Source: Agathobaculum sp. Marseille-P7918 (GTDB lineage Bacteria; Bacillota; Clostridia; Oscillospirales; Butyricicoccaceae). Taken from it: a stretch of DNA of 64,000 nt. The stretch's first letter is position 1. The number at the start of each line of letters is the position of its first letter. Position numbers and translations under genes: made by a program. The stretch covers positions 682,001 to 746,000 of the forward strand of contig NZ_UYYD01000001.1 of the NCBI RefSeq assembly GCF_900625105.1. The letters run 5' to 3'. Of this stretch, positions 1 to 7,731 are shown in pieces. The notes under the pieces were generated by a model. The model was not told the origin of the DNA and ran no database searches. It worked only from the letters and a program-made list of their open reading frames with translations.

Positions 1-38
1 TATTTTTTATACCATTCACAAGAGGAGGCAATCCAGTT

Positions 39-338
39 ATGAACGTATTACTTCTTTGCTCGCAGGGCATGTCCACCGGCATGCTGTGCGACCGGATCGC
101 GGCTGCCGCCAAAGCGGACGGCTGCGATATGACCGTATGGGCCGCCAGCGAGATCAAAGCACGCGAGCACGTCGGCAAGGCGGACATCATTCTGCTCGGG
201 CCGCAGATCCGCTATCTGAAAAACCGCATCGCGGAAATGGCGGAAGGCAAGCCGGTCGAGGTCATCGACATGATGGCGTACGGCACCATGGACGGCAAAA
301 AGGTCTATGGCGACATCAAGAAGATCATGGGAGTATAA
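39..338 (+). CDS. PTS lactose/cellobiose-type IIB subunit
   Basis: 99-residue protein, the normal length for a free-standing PTS IIB of the lactose/cellobiose (chitobiose) family. It is the cytoplasmic phosphocarrier that takes phosphate from IIA and passes it to the sugar bound by the membrane IIC. The N-terminus MNVLLLCSQGMSTGML carries the family's phosphorylatable cysteine (Cys7) followed by the small-residue P-loop-like stretch. A strong AGAGGAGG ribosome site precedes the ATG. The IIA gene follows 4 bases after the stop, so the two are cotranscribed. No IIC is in the window; it may lie upstream, beyond base 1. The sugar cannot be told from this sequence. Confidence 0.9.
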   Translation: MNVLLLCSQGMSTGMLCDRIAAAAKADGCDMTVWAASEIKAREHVGKADIILLGPQIRYLKNRIAEMAEGKPVEVIDMMAYGTMDGKKVYGDIKKIMGV

Positions 339-342
339 CCAA

Positions 343-669
343 ATGGCGATCACACAGGAACAACTGGAACAGGCCTGCTTTCAGCTGATCTCGTTCAGCG
401 GCGCGGCCAAAAGCGACTATCTGGAAGCGATTGAACACGCGAAAAGCGGCGACTTTGCCGAGGCGGAAGCGGCCATCGCACGCGGCAACGACGAATATTT
501 GCAGGCGCACAACGCGCACTTCGACCTGATTCAGGAAGAGGTGTCAAGCGAAACCGGCCTGCTGACCCGTCTGACGCTGGTGCATGCCGAGGATCAGCTC
601 GCCATGGCCGAGACCGCGCGCCTGTTCTCCGAACAGATCATCGAACTGTACCGCCGTTTATCGAAATAA
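343..669 (+). CDS. PTS lactose/cellobiose-type IIA subunit
   Basis: 108-residue all-helical IIA protein of the lactose/cellobiose PTS family, which accepts phosphate from HPr and hands it to IIB. The conserved phosphorylation histidine is in LVHAEDQLAMAE (His81), the family hallmark. I chose the ATG at 343, just past the IIB stop, over an in-frame codon at 307 inside IIB, because the encoded MAITQEQLEQ start matches the family and a GGGAG sequence precedes it. It ends 25 bases before a strong terminator, so IIB-IIA is the end of its operon. Confidence 0.9.
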   Translation: MAITQEQLEQACFQLISFSGAAKSDYLEAIEHAKSGDFAEAEAAIARGNDEYLQAHNAHFDLIQEEVSSETGLLTRLTLVHAEDQLAMAETARLFSEQIIELYRRLSK

Positions 670-694
670 CGGCATTTCTCTCCCCACAAGCGGC

Positions 695-732
695 AAACCG
701 GCCGCCTCCTGCATGCAGGAGGCGGCCGGTTT
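695..732. terminator. Bidirectional rho-independent terminator
   Basis: Perfect 19-bp inverted repeat (arms starting AAACCGGCCGCC) with T/A runs on both sides. It separates the convergent PTS IIA gene and the SLH protein gene, and can serve both. Confidence 0.9.
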
Positions 733-762
733 TGTTCTGCCGATCTTTTCCAGAATGGTCAA

Positions 763-3099
763 TCAATCCTCCGCGCGCACGCGGACAGTGTAGCTCTCGC
801 CGTTTTCCAGATCGATGCCCTTGTAGCTATACCCCGGTTCGATGTAGAAGCTGCCGTCGTCCTCTACCTCCCAGCCCGCAGCATAGGTGCTGCCGCTGGC
901 CACGACCGTGCCGGACGAGTCCAGCAGCTCCCACGCAAAGTGCGGCGTGGAGTAATCACCGCACTGCGAGGTGCCGCTAAAGGACAGATCCAGCTCATAG
1001 CTGTCCCGATAGGTGGAGTAACGCAGCTCCGTGCCGATCTCCTCGATCGTGGCCGTGCCTTTGTCGCCCGTGACGGTCAGCGGCACGCCTTCCACCCGCA
1101 CTGCGGGCGCGGCGGCCTGCACGTCCTGCGCATCCTTGCCGTCGTCGTTGCGGAACGAGACGGTGTAGCTGCCATCCAGATCGATATCATACAAATAGAT
1201 CGAAGCGAGGATGCTGTCGCCGACGCTGTGCGGCGTGGAATGGGTATCGGTCACGCCGCGGTCCACGACCTTGCCGTTCGCGTCCCGCACTTCGTATTTG
1301 AGATACGGCTGGAACGCGAACCGGAAGTCCTCGTTCAGGCTGGTCACGACGCCGCTGACCTCGATGACGGCCATATTGTCGCTCGTCCAGCTGGACGGCT
1401 CGACGTCGATGATCTTGATCGTGCCGGCGATGATCGGGTCGAACGGAACGAAATCATAGTCCTGATCCTCCCAATTCTCATCCTTGAGGTACAGGCAGTT
1501 GAGCGTCACCGGCAGGCGTGCGCCCTTGACATCGAACTGGTACGCCGGCACCACGGTGATCGTGCAGCTGCCGGTCGCGCCATCGGCCGAAACCGCCGTG
1601 ATGGTAACCTCGCCGCTGTGCTTGCCGGTCACCACGCCGTCTTTCACGGTCGCGATCGCCGTATCCGAGCTGTTCCATGCGCTGATGTTGCGGTTGGTCG
1701 TGTTTTCCGGATAGACCTTGACGTCCACCGTGCAGGTCGTGCCCACGCGGATGGAGGGCTCGCGCGGCGTCAGCTCCAGCCGCTCGGCCTTGACCAGCGA
1801 GGTATTGCGCATGCGCATGATGGTGACGATGCTCTGCTCACGGGTGTACGACCCCTGCGGGTCGAACTTGCCGCCCTCGATGCCGTTCATGATGCCCGCG
1901 GCCTGCACCTGCCCGACCTGTGTATCCGCCCACGAAGAGATCGAAGCGTTGTCCGTAAATGCGGGCGGCACAATCTCCAGCTCGGTGCCGAGCACACGGC
2001 TGAGGTTGGTCAGGATGACCGCCGCCTGCTCGCGGGTGAGCAGGTCATTGGGTGCGAACTTGCCGCCGCCGACGCCCTGAATGACGCCCAGTCCGCCCAT
2101 TTTCTGGACGTTGACGTCCTTGGTATCGGAAAACTCCATGCGCTCCATAATGGTCGTCCCGGTGCTGTTTTCATACAGGTTGACCGCCAGCGCACAAAAA
2201 TCCGCGCGCGTGATCGCAGTGCTGTACTTATATTGCAGCTGTCTGGGCACGATGCCCGCCGTGATGCCGTTCTGCACATCCGCCGCCGCCCACGAGGACG
2301 GAGTGCGGTAATGCGCCACATAGTCCGCATCCACCCGCGTGGACAGCGTGTTCAGCGTGGACTGCACGGTATTCCGCAGATCATACGTCTTTTCCCCGCC
2401 GCTTGTCAGCTGCTGCAGGCGCGCATACCAGGTCGCGTGCGGCATTTCTTTTTCGCTGTAATCATCCACATAATAATAGTGCATGGTGCCGGTGGAGGAA
2501 AACACATCCTGACTGATGTAGATATCCGGCGAAAATTTCATCGCAAGACCCTGCACCAGCTGCCACTTGCCGCCAACGAGCGAATAATAGTAGTCCGACC
2601 CTCGGCTCGTGCCGCGCGCTGCGATCTCATACACCGCATACTTGCGTCCGTCGCTGCCGGTGCTGACGAGCAAGTCATACGAATAACGGTCGCCGCCCGA
2701 ATACCCGCGCTCGACCGGGATGTCTCCGGCCAGCCGCACCATTTTGCCGTTTTGATAGGTGTATACACAGTCGATCGAAACATTTGCGCCTTTGTTATTC
2801 GCGCCCTCCACATTCTTGCCGTATACCAGTTCCGGAATGCCGTTCTGATCAAAGTCGATCAGCTGGGCATAGCATACCTTTTCGTTGACCCAGCTCGTCA
2901 CGTCCGGATACGAGGCCACCTCTGCCGACGGCACATCGCTCGCCGGCAGGCCGATGCTGTCCAGCTCGGTCTGCAAAAAGTCGTAATACGCGCGATATGC
3001 GTCGTCGATCGCGGCCGCGCCGGCCGTCACCGGATGGCAAACCGTGGCTGTCAGCACGACCGCCGCTGCCGCCAACACCGAAGCCCATCGTTTCTTCAT
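763..3099 (-). CDS. Secreted SLH-domain protein with Ig-like domain
   Basis: 778-residue exported surface protein. A signal peptide (MKKRWASVLAAAAVV, cleavage near residue 30) is followed by about 220 residues with a Clostridia-type calcium-loop-like LIDFDQNGIPELVYGK stretch. Then come roughly three SLH motifs (about residues 255-430; ITRADF, LTREQA and YTREQS markers), a Big_2-type Ig-like domain (about 440-525), and two unassigned beta-rich regions to the end. SLH motifs normally bind pyruvylated cell-wall polymer. Having them in the middle rather than at a terminus is less common. The ATG at 3099 is chosen because GGAGGGGATTGC sits just upstream; an in-frame ATG 24 bases earlier has no ribosome site. 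Function beyond wall attachment is unknown. Confidence 0.75.
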   Translation of the reverse strand: MKKRWASVLAAAAVVLTATVCHPVTAGAAAIDDAYRAYYDFLQTELDSIGLPASDVPSAEVASYPDVTSWVNEKVCYAQLIDFDQNGIPELVYGKNVEGANNKGANVSIDCVYTYQNGKMVRLAGDIPVERGYSGGDRYSYDLLVSTGSDGRKYAVYEIAARGTSRGSDYYYSLVGGKWQLVQGLAMKFSPDIYISQDVFSSTGTMHYYYVDDYSEKEMPHATWYARLQQLTSGGEKTYDLRNTVQSTLNTLSTRVDADYVAHYRTPSSWAAADVQNGITAGIVPRQLQYKYSTAITRADFCALAVNLYENSTGTTIMERMEFSDTKDVNVQKMGGLGVIQGVGGGKFAPNDLLTREQAAVILTNLSRVLGTELEIVPPAFTDNASISSWADTQVGQVQAAGIMNGIEGGKFDPQGSYTREQSIVTIMRMRNTSLVKAERLELTPREPSIRVGTTCTVDVKVYPENTTNRNISAWNSSDTAIATVKDGVVTGKHSGEVTITAVSADGATGSCTITVVPAYQFDVKGARLPVTLNCLYLKDENWEDQDYDFVPFDPIIAGTIKIIDVEPSSWTSDNMAVIEVSGVVTSLNEDFRFAFQPYLKYEVRDANGKVVDRGVTDTHSTPHSVGDSILASIYLYDIDLDGSYTVSFRNDDGKDAQDVQAAAPAVRVEGVPLTVTGDKGTATIEEIGTELRYSTYRDSYELDLSFSGTSQCGDYSTPHFAWELLDSSGTVVASGSTYAAGWEVEDDGSFYIEPGYSYKGIDLENGESYTVRVRAED

Positions 3100-3206
3100 G
3101 CAATCCCCTCCTGCGTTCTCCATCTTGAATCAATGCTGCGGTCGGTTTTTGTCTGCTATGCACAAACTTTTCCGCTTTGCACGCCATCAATTTGTAGTTT
3201 ATGTTT

Positions 3207-3235
3207 ATTGTACCATTGACTGGTAACCGTGTCAA
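3207..3235 (-). promoter_or_regulatory. Sigma-A-type promoter for the SLH/Ig-like gene
   Basis: On the minus strand: TTGACA, 17-base spacer, TACAAT. It lies about 110 bases upstream of the ATG at 3099. Near-consensus. Confidence 0.75.
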
Positions 3236-3277
3236 ACCCCCATTGCCCGACAGGCTCGCCGCTTTGGACGGCAAAAA

Positions 3278-3311
3278 GCAGGCGCTGCCGCCCAAAAGAC
3301 GGTGCGCCTGC
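3278..3311 (-). terminator. Rho-independent terminator after the flavodoxin pair
   Basis: GCAGGCGC..CCG / CGG..GCGCCTGC hairpin followed on the minus strand by a T-run, 17 bases past the stop at 3328. Confidence 0.8.
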
Positions 3312-3327
3312 CGTTTTTTCCATGCAG

Positions 3328-3933
3328 TTATCCTTCGATCTGCATGGTTGCCATCTGTTCCTTTGTCACGCCGTTGCGTTTGCCGTAGCTGACCCAATAG
3401 CGCGTGGAAGCCTTGAGAAACAGCCCTTTGGAGAGCGGCATGGTGACCTTCCAGGTGCGTTCCTGCCCAGCCAGCATCGCCGCGGCGAGCCGTTTGATTT
3501 TCGCCCGGACCAGAATCCGGAACGGCGTGGACAGGATGGCCTCGCCGCTCCCGATTTGCAGCACCGAGCCGGACGCGAACCCGTTCTGCCGGCAATACAG
3601 CCGCAGCATTTTGACCGCGATATCGTTCTGCTCCGGCTCGAGAAAGCCGCAGTTGATCATCACCGAAATGCGCACCGGATGCTGGGGCGTATTTTGCGCC
3701 AACGTGTCCAGAAATCGCATGAGCGTCACCGGAATCCCGTCCGCATAGAGCGGAAACACCAGCAAAACATCCGAAACCTCCTGCATGGCGCAGCAAAGCG
3801 CCAGATGGTTGGTTTTGCGGACCGCGAAATATTCGGTTTCCGCCGGGCATGCCTTGGCAAACAGTTCGGCATACCTCTTGGAGTTGGATTTGGGCGCCCG
3901 CGGGCTGCCGTTTATGATCATGATTTTTGCCAT
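3328..3933 (-). CDS. Flavodoxin-fold NAD(P)H-dependent oxidoreductase-like protein
   Basis: 201-residue protein starting MAKIMIINGSPRAPKSNS, the phosphate-binding loop signature (NGSPR) of the NADPH-dependent FMN reductase / flavodoxin-like superfamily. A second family feature is DVLLVFPLYADGIP, the segment around the isoalloxazine ring. It probably binds FMN and acts in the cytoplasm. The start overlaps the end of the preceding gene by 16 bases, implying translational coupling, and the two proteins probably function together. The substrate cannot be deduced. Confidence 0.7.
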   Translation of the reverse strand: MAKIMIINGSPRAPKSNSKRYAELFAKACPAETEYFAVRKTNHLALCCAMQEVSDVLLVFPLYADGIPVTLMRFLDTLAQNTPQHPVRISVMINCGFLEPEQNDIAVKMLRLYCRQNGFASGSVLQIGSGEAILSTPFRILVRAKIKRLAAAMLAGQERTWKVTMPLSKGLFLKASTRYWVSYGKRNGVTKEQMATMQIEG

Positions 3934-4433
3934 GCCTGCACCTCGTTTTCGACGGTTTGCTCCAGTTTGTCTTGCGTGGCAAACACCACGCGATACGTTT
4001 CAAAGCTCATGTTATGGGCGTTTCGCGCGATCAGCTGCTGGAAAATCTCCTTGGATTCCTCCGACAGGTCGCCATAGGCGACGATCACCGCCTGCTTGGG
4101 CACCACCCTGCGCTGCACATGGTGGGTTTCGCCGTGCCACAGCCGGATGAACGCCTGCTGCACCGGGATCGCCCGCTCGAGCATGGTTTTCATCGTCGTG
4201 CCATAGCTGCCATATTGGATGCGGCTGACGTACAGCACATGGCTGCTGGCCGCAATGCGCGGATAAACGCGCACCGCGTCATCCCGGATCACGCACTTGC
4301 CGGGCGTTTTGGTCCAGCAGCCAAAGCAGCCGACGCAGTTTGTAATATTTAAGGCGGACAGGTCGATCCACTCCACCGATGCACGATCGATCTCGGGCAG
4401 ACGCAAAGGTGTATCGCTTAAAATGAGTTTCAT
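3918..4433 (-). CDS. Flavodoxin-family protein with Cys-rich loop
   Basis: 171-residue protein. The segment NCVGCFGCWTKTPGKC followed by VIRDD is typical of flavodoxin-family / iron-sulfur-associated NAD(P)H-dependent oxidoreductases: a CxxCxxC motif plus a fourth cysteine, then the D-D element. The later VLYVSRIQYGSYGTTMK stretch resembles the FMN-binding 'P/G-Y-G' loop. Compared with relatives, the N-terminal NGSPR-like loop is weak here (MKLILSDTPLRLPEID), and the downstream partner, which overlaps by 16 bases, supplies one. A GGGAGG ribosome site precedes the ATG. The pair could be two subunits of one flavoenzyme or a duplicated and diverged gene; this is inference. Confidence 0.65.
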   Translation of the reverse strand: MKLILSDTPLRLPEIDRASVEWIDLSALNITNCVGCFGCWTKTPGKCVIRDDAVRVYPRIAASSHVLYVSRIQYGSYGTTMKTMLERAIPVQQAFIRLWHGETHHVQRRVVPKQAVIVAYGDLSEESKEIFQQLIARNAHNMSFETYRVVFATQDKLEQTVENEVQAWQKS

Positions 4434-4632
4434 GCTTGCCTCCCATTTTTGTAATCATACTTTTTCAGTGTGTTTTATTATATCATAGATCTGCTTCTAT
4501 TTTTTATCCAGCATTTTGCTTTTTATGAGCGGAGATTTGTGAACGATACACGAAAAACTCTCTTTTTCCGCTTTCCTCTGAGCTGCGCCGCCGGTATTTG
4601 TCCCCTATTTCCGCCTGCTTTGCATAAAAAAA

Positions 4633-4664
4633 CAGACCGGACAGCATTTCGCTGTCCGGCCTGT
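4633..4664 (-). terminator. Rho-independent terminator after the C69 peptidase gene
   Basis: CCGGACAGC / GCTGTCCGG hairpin with flanking ACAG/CTGT pairing, followed on the minus strand by a run of seven T. It lies 25 bases downstream of the stop at 4689. Confidence 0.9.
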
Positions 4665-4688
4665 AAAGCCTTTGCAAAAAACGAAAGA

Positions 4689-7160
4689 TCAAGCCTGCTG
4701 CAGGTAACGCATGAGTACTGCCGCCACTTCCGCACGGGTTGCATTGCCCGCAGGGGTAAGCGTGGTGTCGGTGCTGCCGTTGAGCAGACCTTCCGCGACC
4801 GCCCATGCCAGCATCGGCTCGGCATAGCTCGAGATGTCGGCCGCATCCGTATAGGCGCTCATATCCGCACGCGCCGAAACATCCTGACCCTTATACTCGG
4901 CATAACGATACAGGATCGCTGCCATCTGCTCACGGGTGATATTGTCATCCGGTGCAAACGCAGTTTCCGAAACACCGTTTACGATCTTGTGTTCCGCTGC
5001 CCACGCAACCGCATCGGCATACCACGCGCCGTCCGCCACATCGGTGAAATCAGCGGACGCAGCCGCGGGCTTGTTCTCCATATTGTACAGCACCTGTACC
5101 ATCATCGCGCGGGACAGTTGAGTCTCCGGCGCAAACGTGGTCTTGCCGGTGCCGTTCATCACGCCGTTGCTGACCACATAGTCCACCGCGTCGGCGTACC
5201 ACGCAGAAGGAGCAACGTCGTTAAACGAAACCGTCTCTTCCGGCGCATTTTCCGAAACCCACTTAGCATAAACCGTCGTGTTGGCATCGATCTTAATCGA
5301 AGTGACCTTTTCGGTCAAATCGCTGTCCGTGTACCAGCCGTCAAACGTATAACCGTCCAGCGTCGGCTCATACTTGGACAGATCGATCACGTTGCCCTCG
5401 CTCGAATAAACCTTGTTGATCGCCGTGCCGCCATTGGTGACAAAGGTCAGCACCATCTTGGGCGTGCTGGAAGAGCTGTCCTCGGTATCGCTCTCGATCA
5501 TATCCGCATACGTCGGCATCTTGTTCTCGGTCAGGACCGAAGGAGTGAATACATCGTCCTCGGTCAGCTCGCCCGCCTTATCCGCAGCGATGAACGCGCG
5601 CAGCTCGGTCAGGATGCTCTTGGCGTTTGCAAACGCCTCTTCCGAAACCGCCTTGCCAAGTTCGGTTGCGGTTTCCTCCGCCTGCGCCGGGCTCTGCGCA
5701 TAGATGCGCGCCATCTCTTCGTCAATCGTAGCCTGCTGCTCGATCAGCGCCTTCTGGTACTTCTCCCAGTACAGCTTGACGTTGGTGCCGTAACGCTCAC
5801 GGTCGTTATCGCACAGGTCATTGAGGGCGGCAAACACCCAGTATGCCGAGGTTTCCGCCGGGAAGTCCGGATCGTCAAGCACTTCTTCAATATCGTCTGC
5901 ATCCGTGCTGTATTCGGTCTGGAAGATGTCCGACGTATCGGTCAGCAGGTTGCTGTAATACGGCAGATAAACCGAGAACTCCGCGCGGGACTGTGCTTCC
6001 CACTGGATGGTTGCCAGCGCTTCCGGCATATCGCTGCGGATCTCAAACACATGGCACTCGGCCTGACGCTCGTTACCGATGGCCGTGCCGCCCAAGTTTT
6101 TCGATCCCTCATCGTCCGCTGCATACTCCGAGCCTTCGCCGCGGCAAGCCAGCAGGCGCAGCACTTCATAGGTGGACAGCTTGCGGTCCGCTTCAAACAG
6201 CATGTTGAACGGGCCTTCCGGCGCCGCACCGTCCTGGCGCTCGATCGAAACCGTATCGGACAGCGCTTCGTTCAGGTAATTGACGCCTTGCCAATAGCGG
6301 ATGTACTGGCCGTTGCCGAAATCCTCCGAACCATAGGTCTTCTGGATATCGATCTTGGTGATCTCATCGTTCGCAACCTGACCCAGCTGCGAGGAAACCA
6401 GGAACCCGTTTTCCAGCGGCACCGAGATCAGGCCCGCGGACGCGATGACGTTTTCCGTATCCGAAACATCGATCTCGTTCATGACCACCATGTTCGGGTT
6501 GACCGAAACCTTGTCATCCGGCATCTTGAATGCAACATACTGATGGCCGGACAGGGTCTCAAAATCCCAAACCTCGTTGGCGTCGCTGATGGTGAAGGAG
6601 TTGCACTCGCCGGAGCCGTAGGTATCGATGATCTTGGCCAGCTTCTCCACGCCGTCGCGCGCGGACTCCGCCATCATCAGAACAACCGAGTTGAGCGAGA
6701 CCTCGCAGATGCCGGTGTCCACCAGCGGATCGGCCGTTTTCGCATTGTCGTTGTTCGAGGTCGAAACCGTTGCGCTCATGGCCACGCCGTTTTCATTCAT
6801 GCCGGCCTCGCCGTACGCTTCGCGCACCAGATTGCCGTTCTCATCCAAAACGGATTCGTTCTGCTCGATCGAGTCGCGCATGACGGTGTAGCGATAGGTA
6901 TGTGCCGGATACGGCATGGAAAAATCATAGGTATCCTCATACATCTCGCCTTCCGCATGGTCGGCCGCCGGGCGCACTTCGAACACCTTGTCATACAGCT
7001 TGCCGATGTCCTCCGAACGGCCGACATAGGTCGAACCGTTTGCCGACTGCTCGCTGCCGACGTACAGGCCGCAGCATGCGCCCGCACTGACGCTGCTGCT
7101 TGCCGCAATGACCGCAGCCAGTGCCACCGCGCCGAGGCGCTTGTGCCATTTCTGTTTCAT
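4689..7160 (-). CDS. SLH-anchored C69-family dipeptidase
   Basis: 823-residue exported peptidase. The signal peptide ends at AGACCGLYVG, where the cysteine (Cys29 or Cys30) matches the N-terminal nucleophile of peptidase family C69 (dipeptidase A / U34; Ntn-hydrolase fold). The catalytic domain runs to about residue 520 and includes the family segment STYVGRSEDI and a conserved GEAGMNENGVAMS stretch. Next come an InlB-type 'bacterial repeat' (about 575-635, with LDGYTFDGWYTD) and three SLH motifs (about 645-820). It probably cleaves dipeptides or peptides at the cell surface while held on the wall by SLH. The second ATG (7160) is better placed from AAAGGG than the one at 7169. It has its own promoter and terminator. 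Confidence 0.85.
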   Translation of the reverse strand: MKQKWHKRLGAVALAAVIAASSSVSAGACCGLYVGSEQSANGSTYVGRSEDIGKLYDKVFEVRPAADHAEGEMYEDTYDFSMPYPAHTYRYTVMRDSIEQNESVLDENGNLVREAYGEAGMNENGVAMSATVSTSNNDNAKTADPLVDTGICEVSLNSVVLMMAESARDGVEKLAKIIDTYGSGECNSFTISDANEVWDFETLSGHQYVAFKMPDDKVSVNPNMVVMNEIDVSDTENVIASAGLISVPLENGFLVSSQLGQVANDEITKIDIQKTYGSEDFGNGQYIRYWQGVNYLNEALSDTVSIERQDGAAPEGPFNMLFEADRKLSTYEVLRLLACRGEGSEYAADDEGSKNLGGTAIGNERQAECHVFEIRSDMPEALATIQWEAQSRAEFSVYLPYYSNLLTDTSDIFQTEYSTDADDIEEVLDDPDFPAETSAYWVFAALNDLCDNDRERYGTNVKLYWEKYQKALIEQQATIDEEMARIYAQSPAQAEETATELGKAVSEEAFANAKSILTELRAFIAADKAGELTEDDVFTPSVLTENKMPTYADMIESDTEDSSSSTPKMVLTFVTNGGTAINKVYSSEGNVIDLSKYEPTLDGYTFDGWYTDSDLTEKVTSIKIDANTTVYAKWVSENAPEETVSFNDVAPSAWYADAVDYVVSNGVMNGTGKTTFAPETQLSRAMMVQVLYNMENKPAAASADFTDVADGAWYADAVAWAAEHKIVNGVSETAFAPDDNITREQMAAILYRYAEYKGQDVSARADMSAYTDAADISSYAEPMLAWAVAEGLLNGSTDTTLTPAGNATRAEVAAVLMRYLQQA

Positions 7161-7209
7161 TTGCTTCATCCCTTTTTCAATTTTACCGCCTTTTTACAGG
7201 CCGGTTTTT

Positions 7210-7238
7210 AATATACCACTATCCCGCCGGGAGTTCAA
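7210..7238 (-). promoter_or_regulatory. Promoter for the C69 peptidase gene
   Basis: Minus strand TTGAAC, 17-base spacer, TATATT, ending about 50 bases upstream of the start codon. Confidence 0.65.
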
Positions 7239-7299
7239 GGATTTTCCGGTAATTTTGTGAATATTTTCTCATGCCGCTGAATAAAAACCCGCACGCTGA

Positions 7300-7314
7300 T
7301 GTGATAATATCACA
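7300..7314. promoter_or_regulatory. Palindromic operator candidate (TGTGATAATATCACA)
   Basis: Perfect 15-bp palindrome touching the -35 region of the rightward promoter for the rhodanese operon. It resembles CRP/FNR- or Rex-class half sites (TGTGA/TCACA) but has a 5-base centre instead of the usual 6, so the regulator is uncertain. Confidence 0.45.
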
Positions 7315-7341
7315 GACAAATTCTGTCGAATCTGCTATACT
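7313..7341 (+). promoter_or_regulatory. Promoter for the rhodanese/CoA-disulfide reductase operon
   Basis: TATACT -10 with a weak CAGACA -35 at 17-base spacing. The weak -35 overlapped by a palindrome suggests a regulated promoter. Confidence 0.5.
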
Positions 7342-7409
7342 ATATACATTATATACAACACAGGCACATCGACCGGACAGGGCGCGGTGTGCCGTCAGGA
7401 GGAACCGAC

Positions 7410-7727
7410 ATGGTCTTATTTGATTTTTTGCGCAGCCCCGACATCAATCAGGGCGTTTCCGAATACCATAACACCGCTGGCGCCGTTTTGCTGGATGTGC
7501 GCACGCCGCAGGAGTTCCGGGAAGGGCACATTCCCGGCAGCCGCAACGTACCGCTGCAAACCATCCAAGCGGCTGCGAACACCATACCGGACAAAAGCAC
7601 GCCGGTTTTCGTCTATTGTCTAAGCGGCGCGCGCAGCCGACAAGCGGCAGGCGCGCTTGCCCAAATGGGATACACCAATGTCAAGAACATCGGCGGGATT
7701 TCCGCCTATACCGGAAAGGTGGAGTGA
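7410..7727 (+). CDS. Single-domain rhodanese (sulfurtransferase)
   Basis: 105-residue rhodanese-like domain protein. It has the LLDVRTPQEFREGHIPGSRNVP element that opens the domain and the active-site loop CLSGARS, in which the cysteine carries persulfide sulfur. It probably moves sulfane sulfur in the cytoplasm. The ATG follows an AGGAGG site directly. It is 4 bases upstream of a flavin disulfide reductase that ends in a second rhodanese domain, so both probably handle the same persulfide/polysulfide or CoA-persulfide pool. Confidence 0.85.
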   Translation: MVLFDFLRSPDINQGVSEYHNTAGAVLLDVRTPQEFREGHIPGSRNVPLQTIQAAANTIPDKSTPVFVYCLSGARSRQAAGALAQMGYTNVKNIGGISAYTGKVE

Positions 7728-7731
7728 ACAC

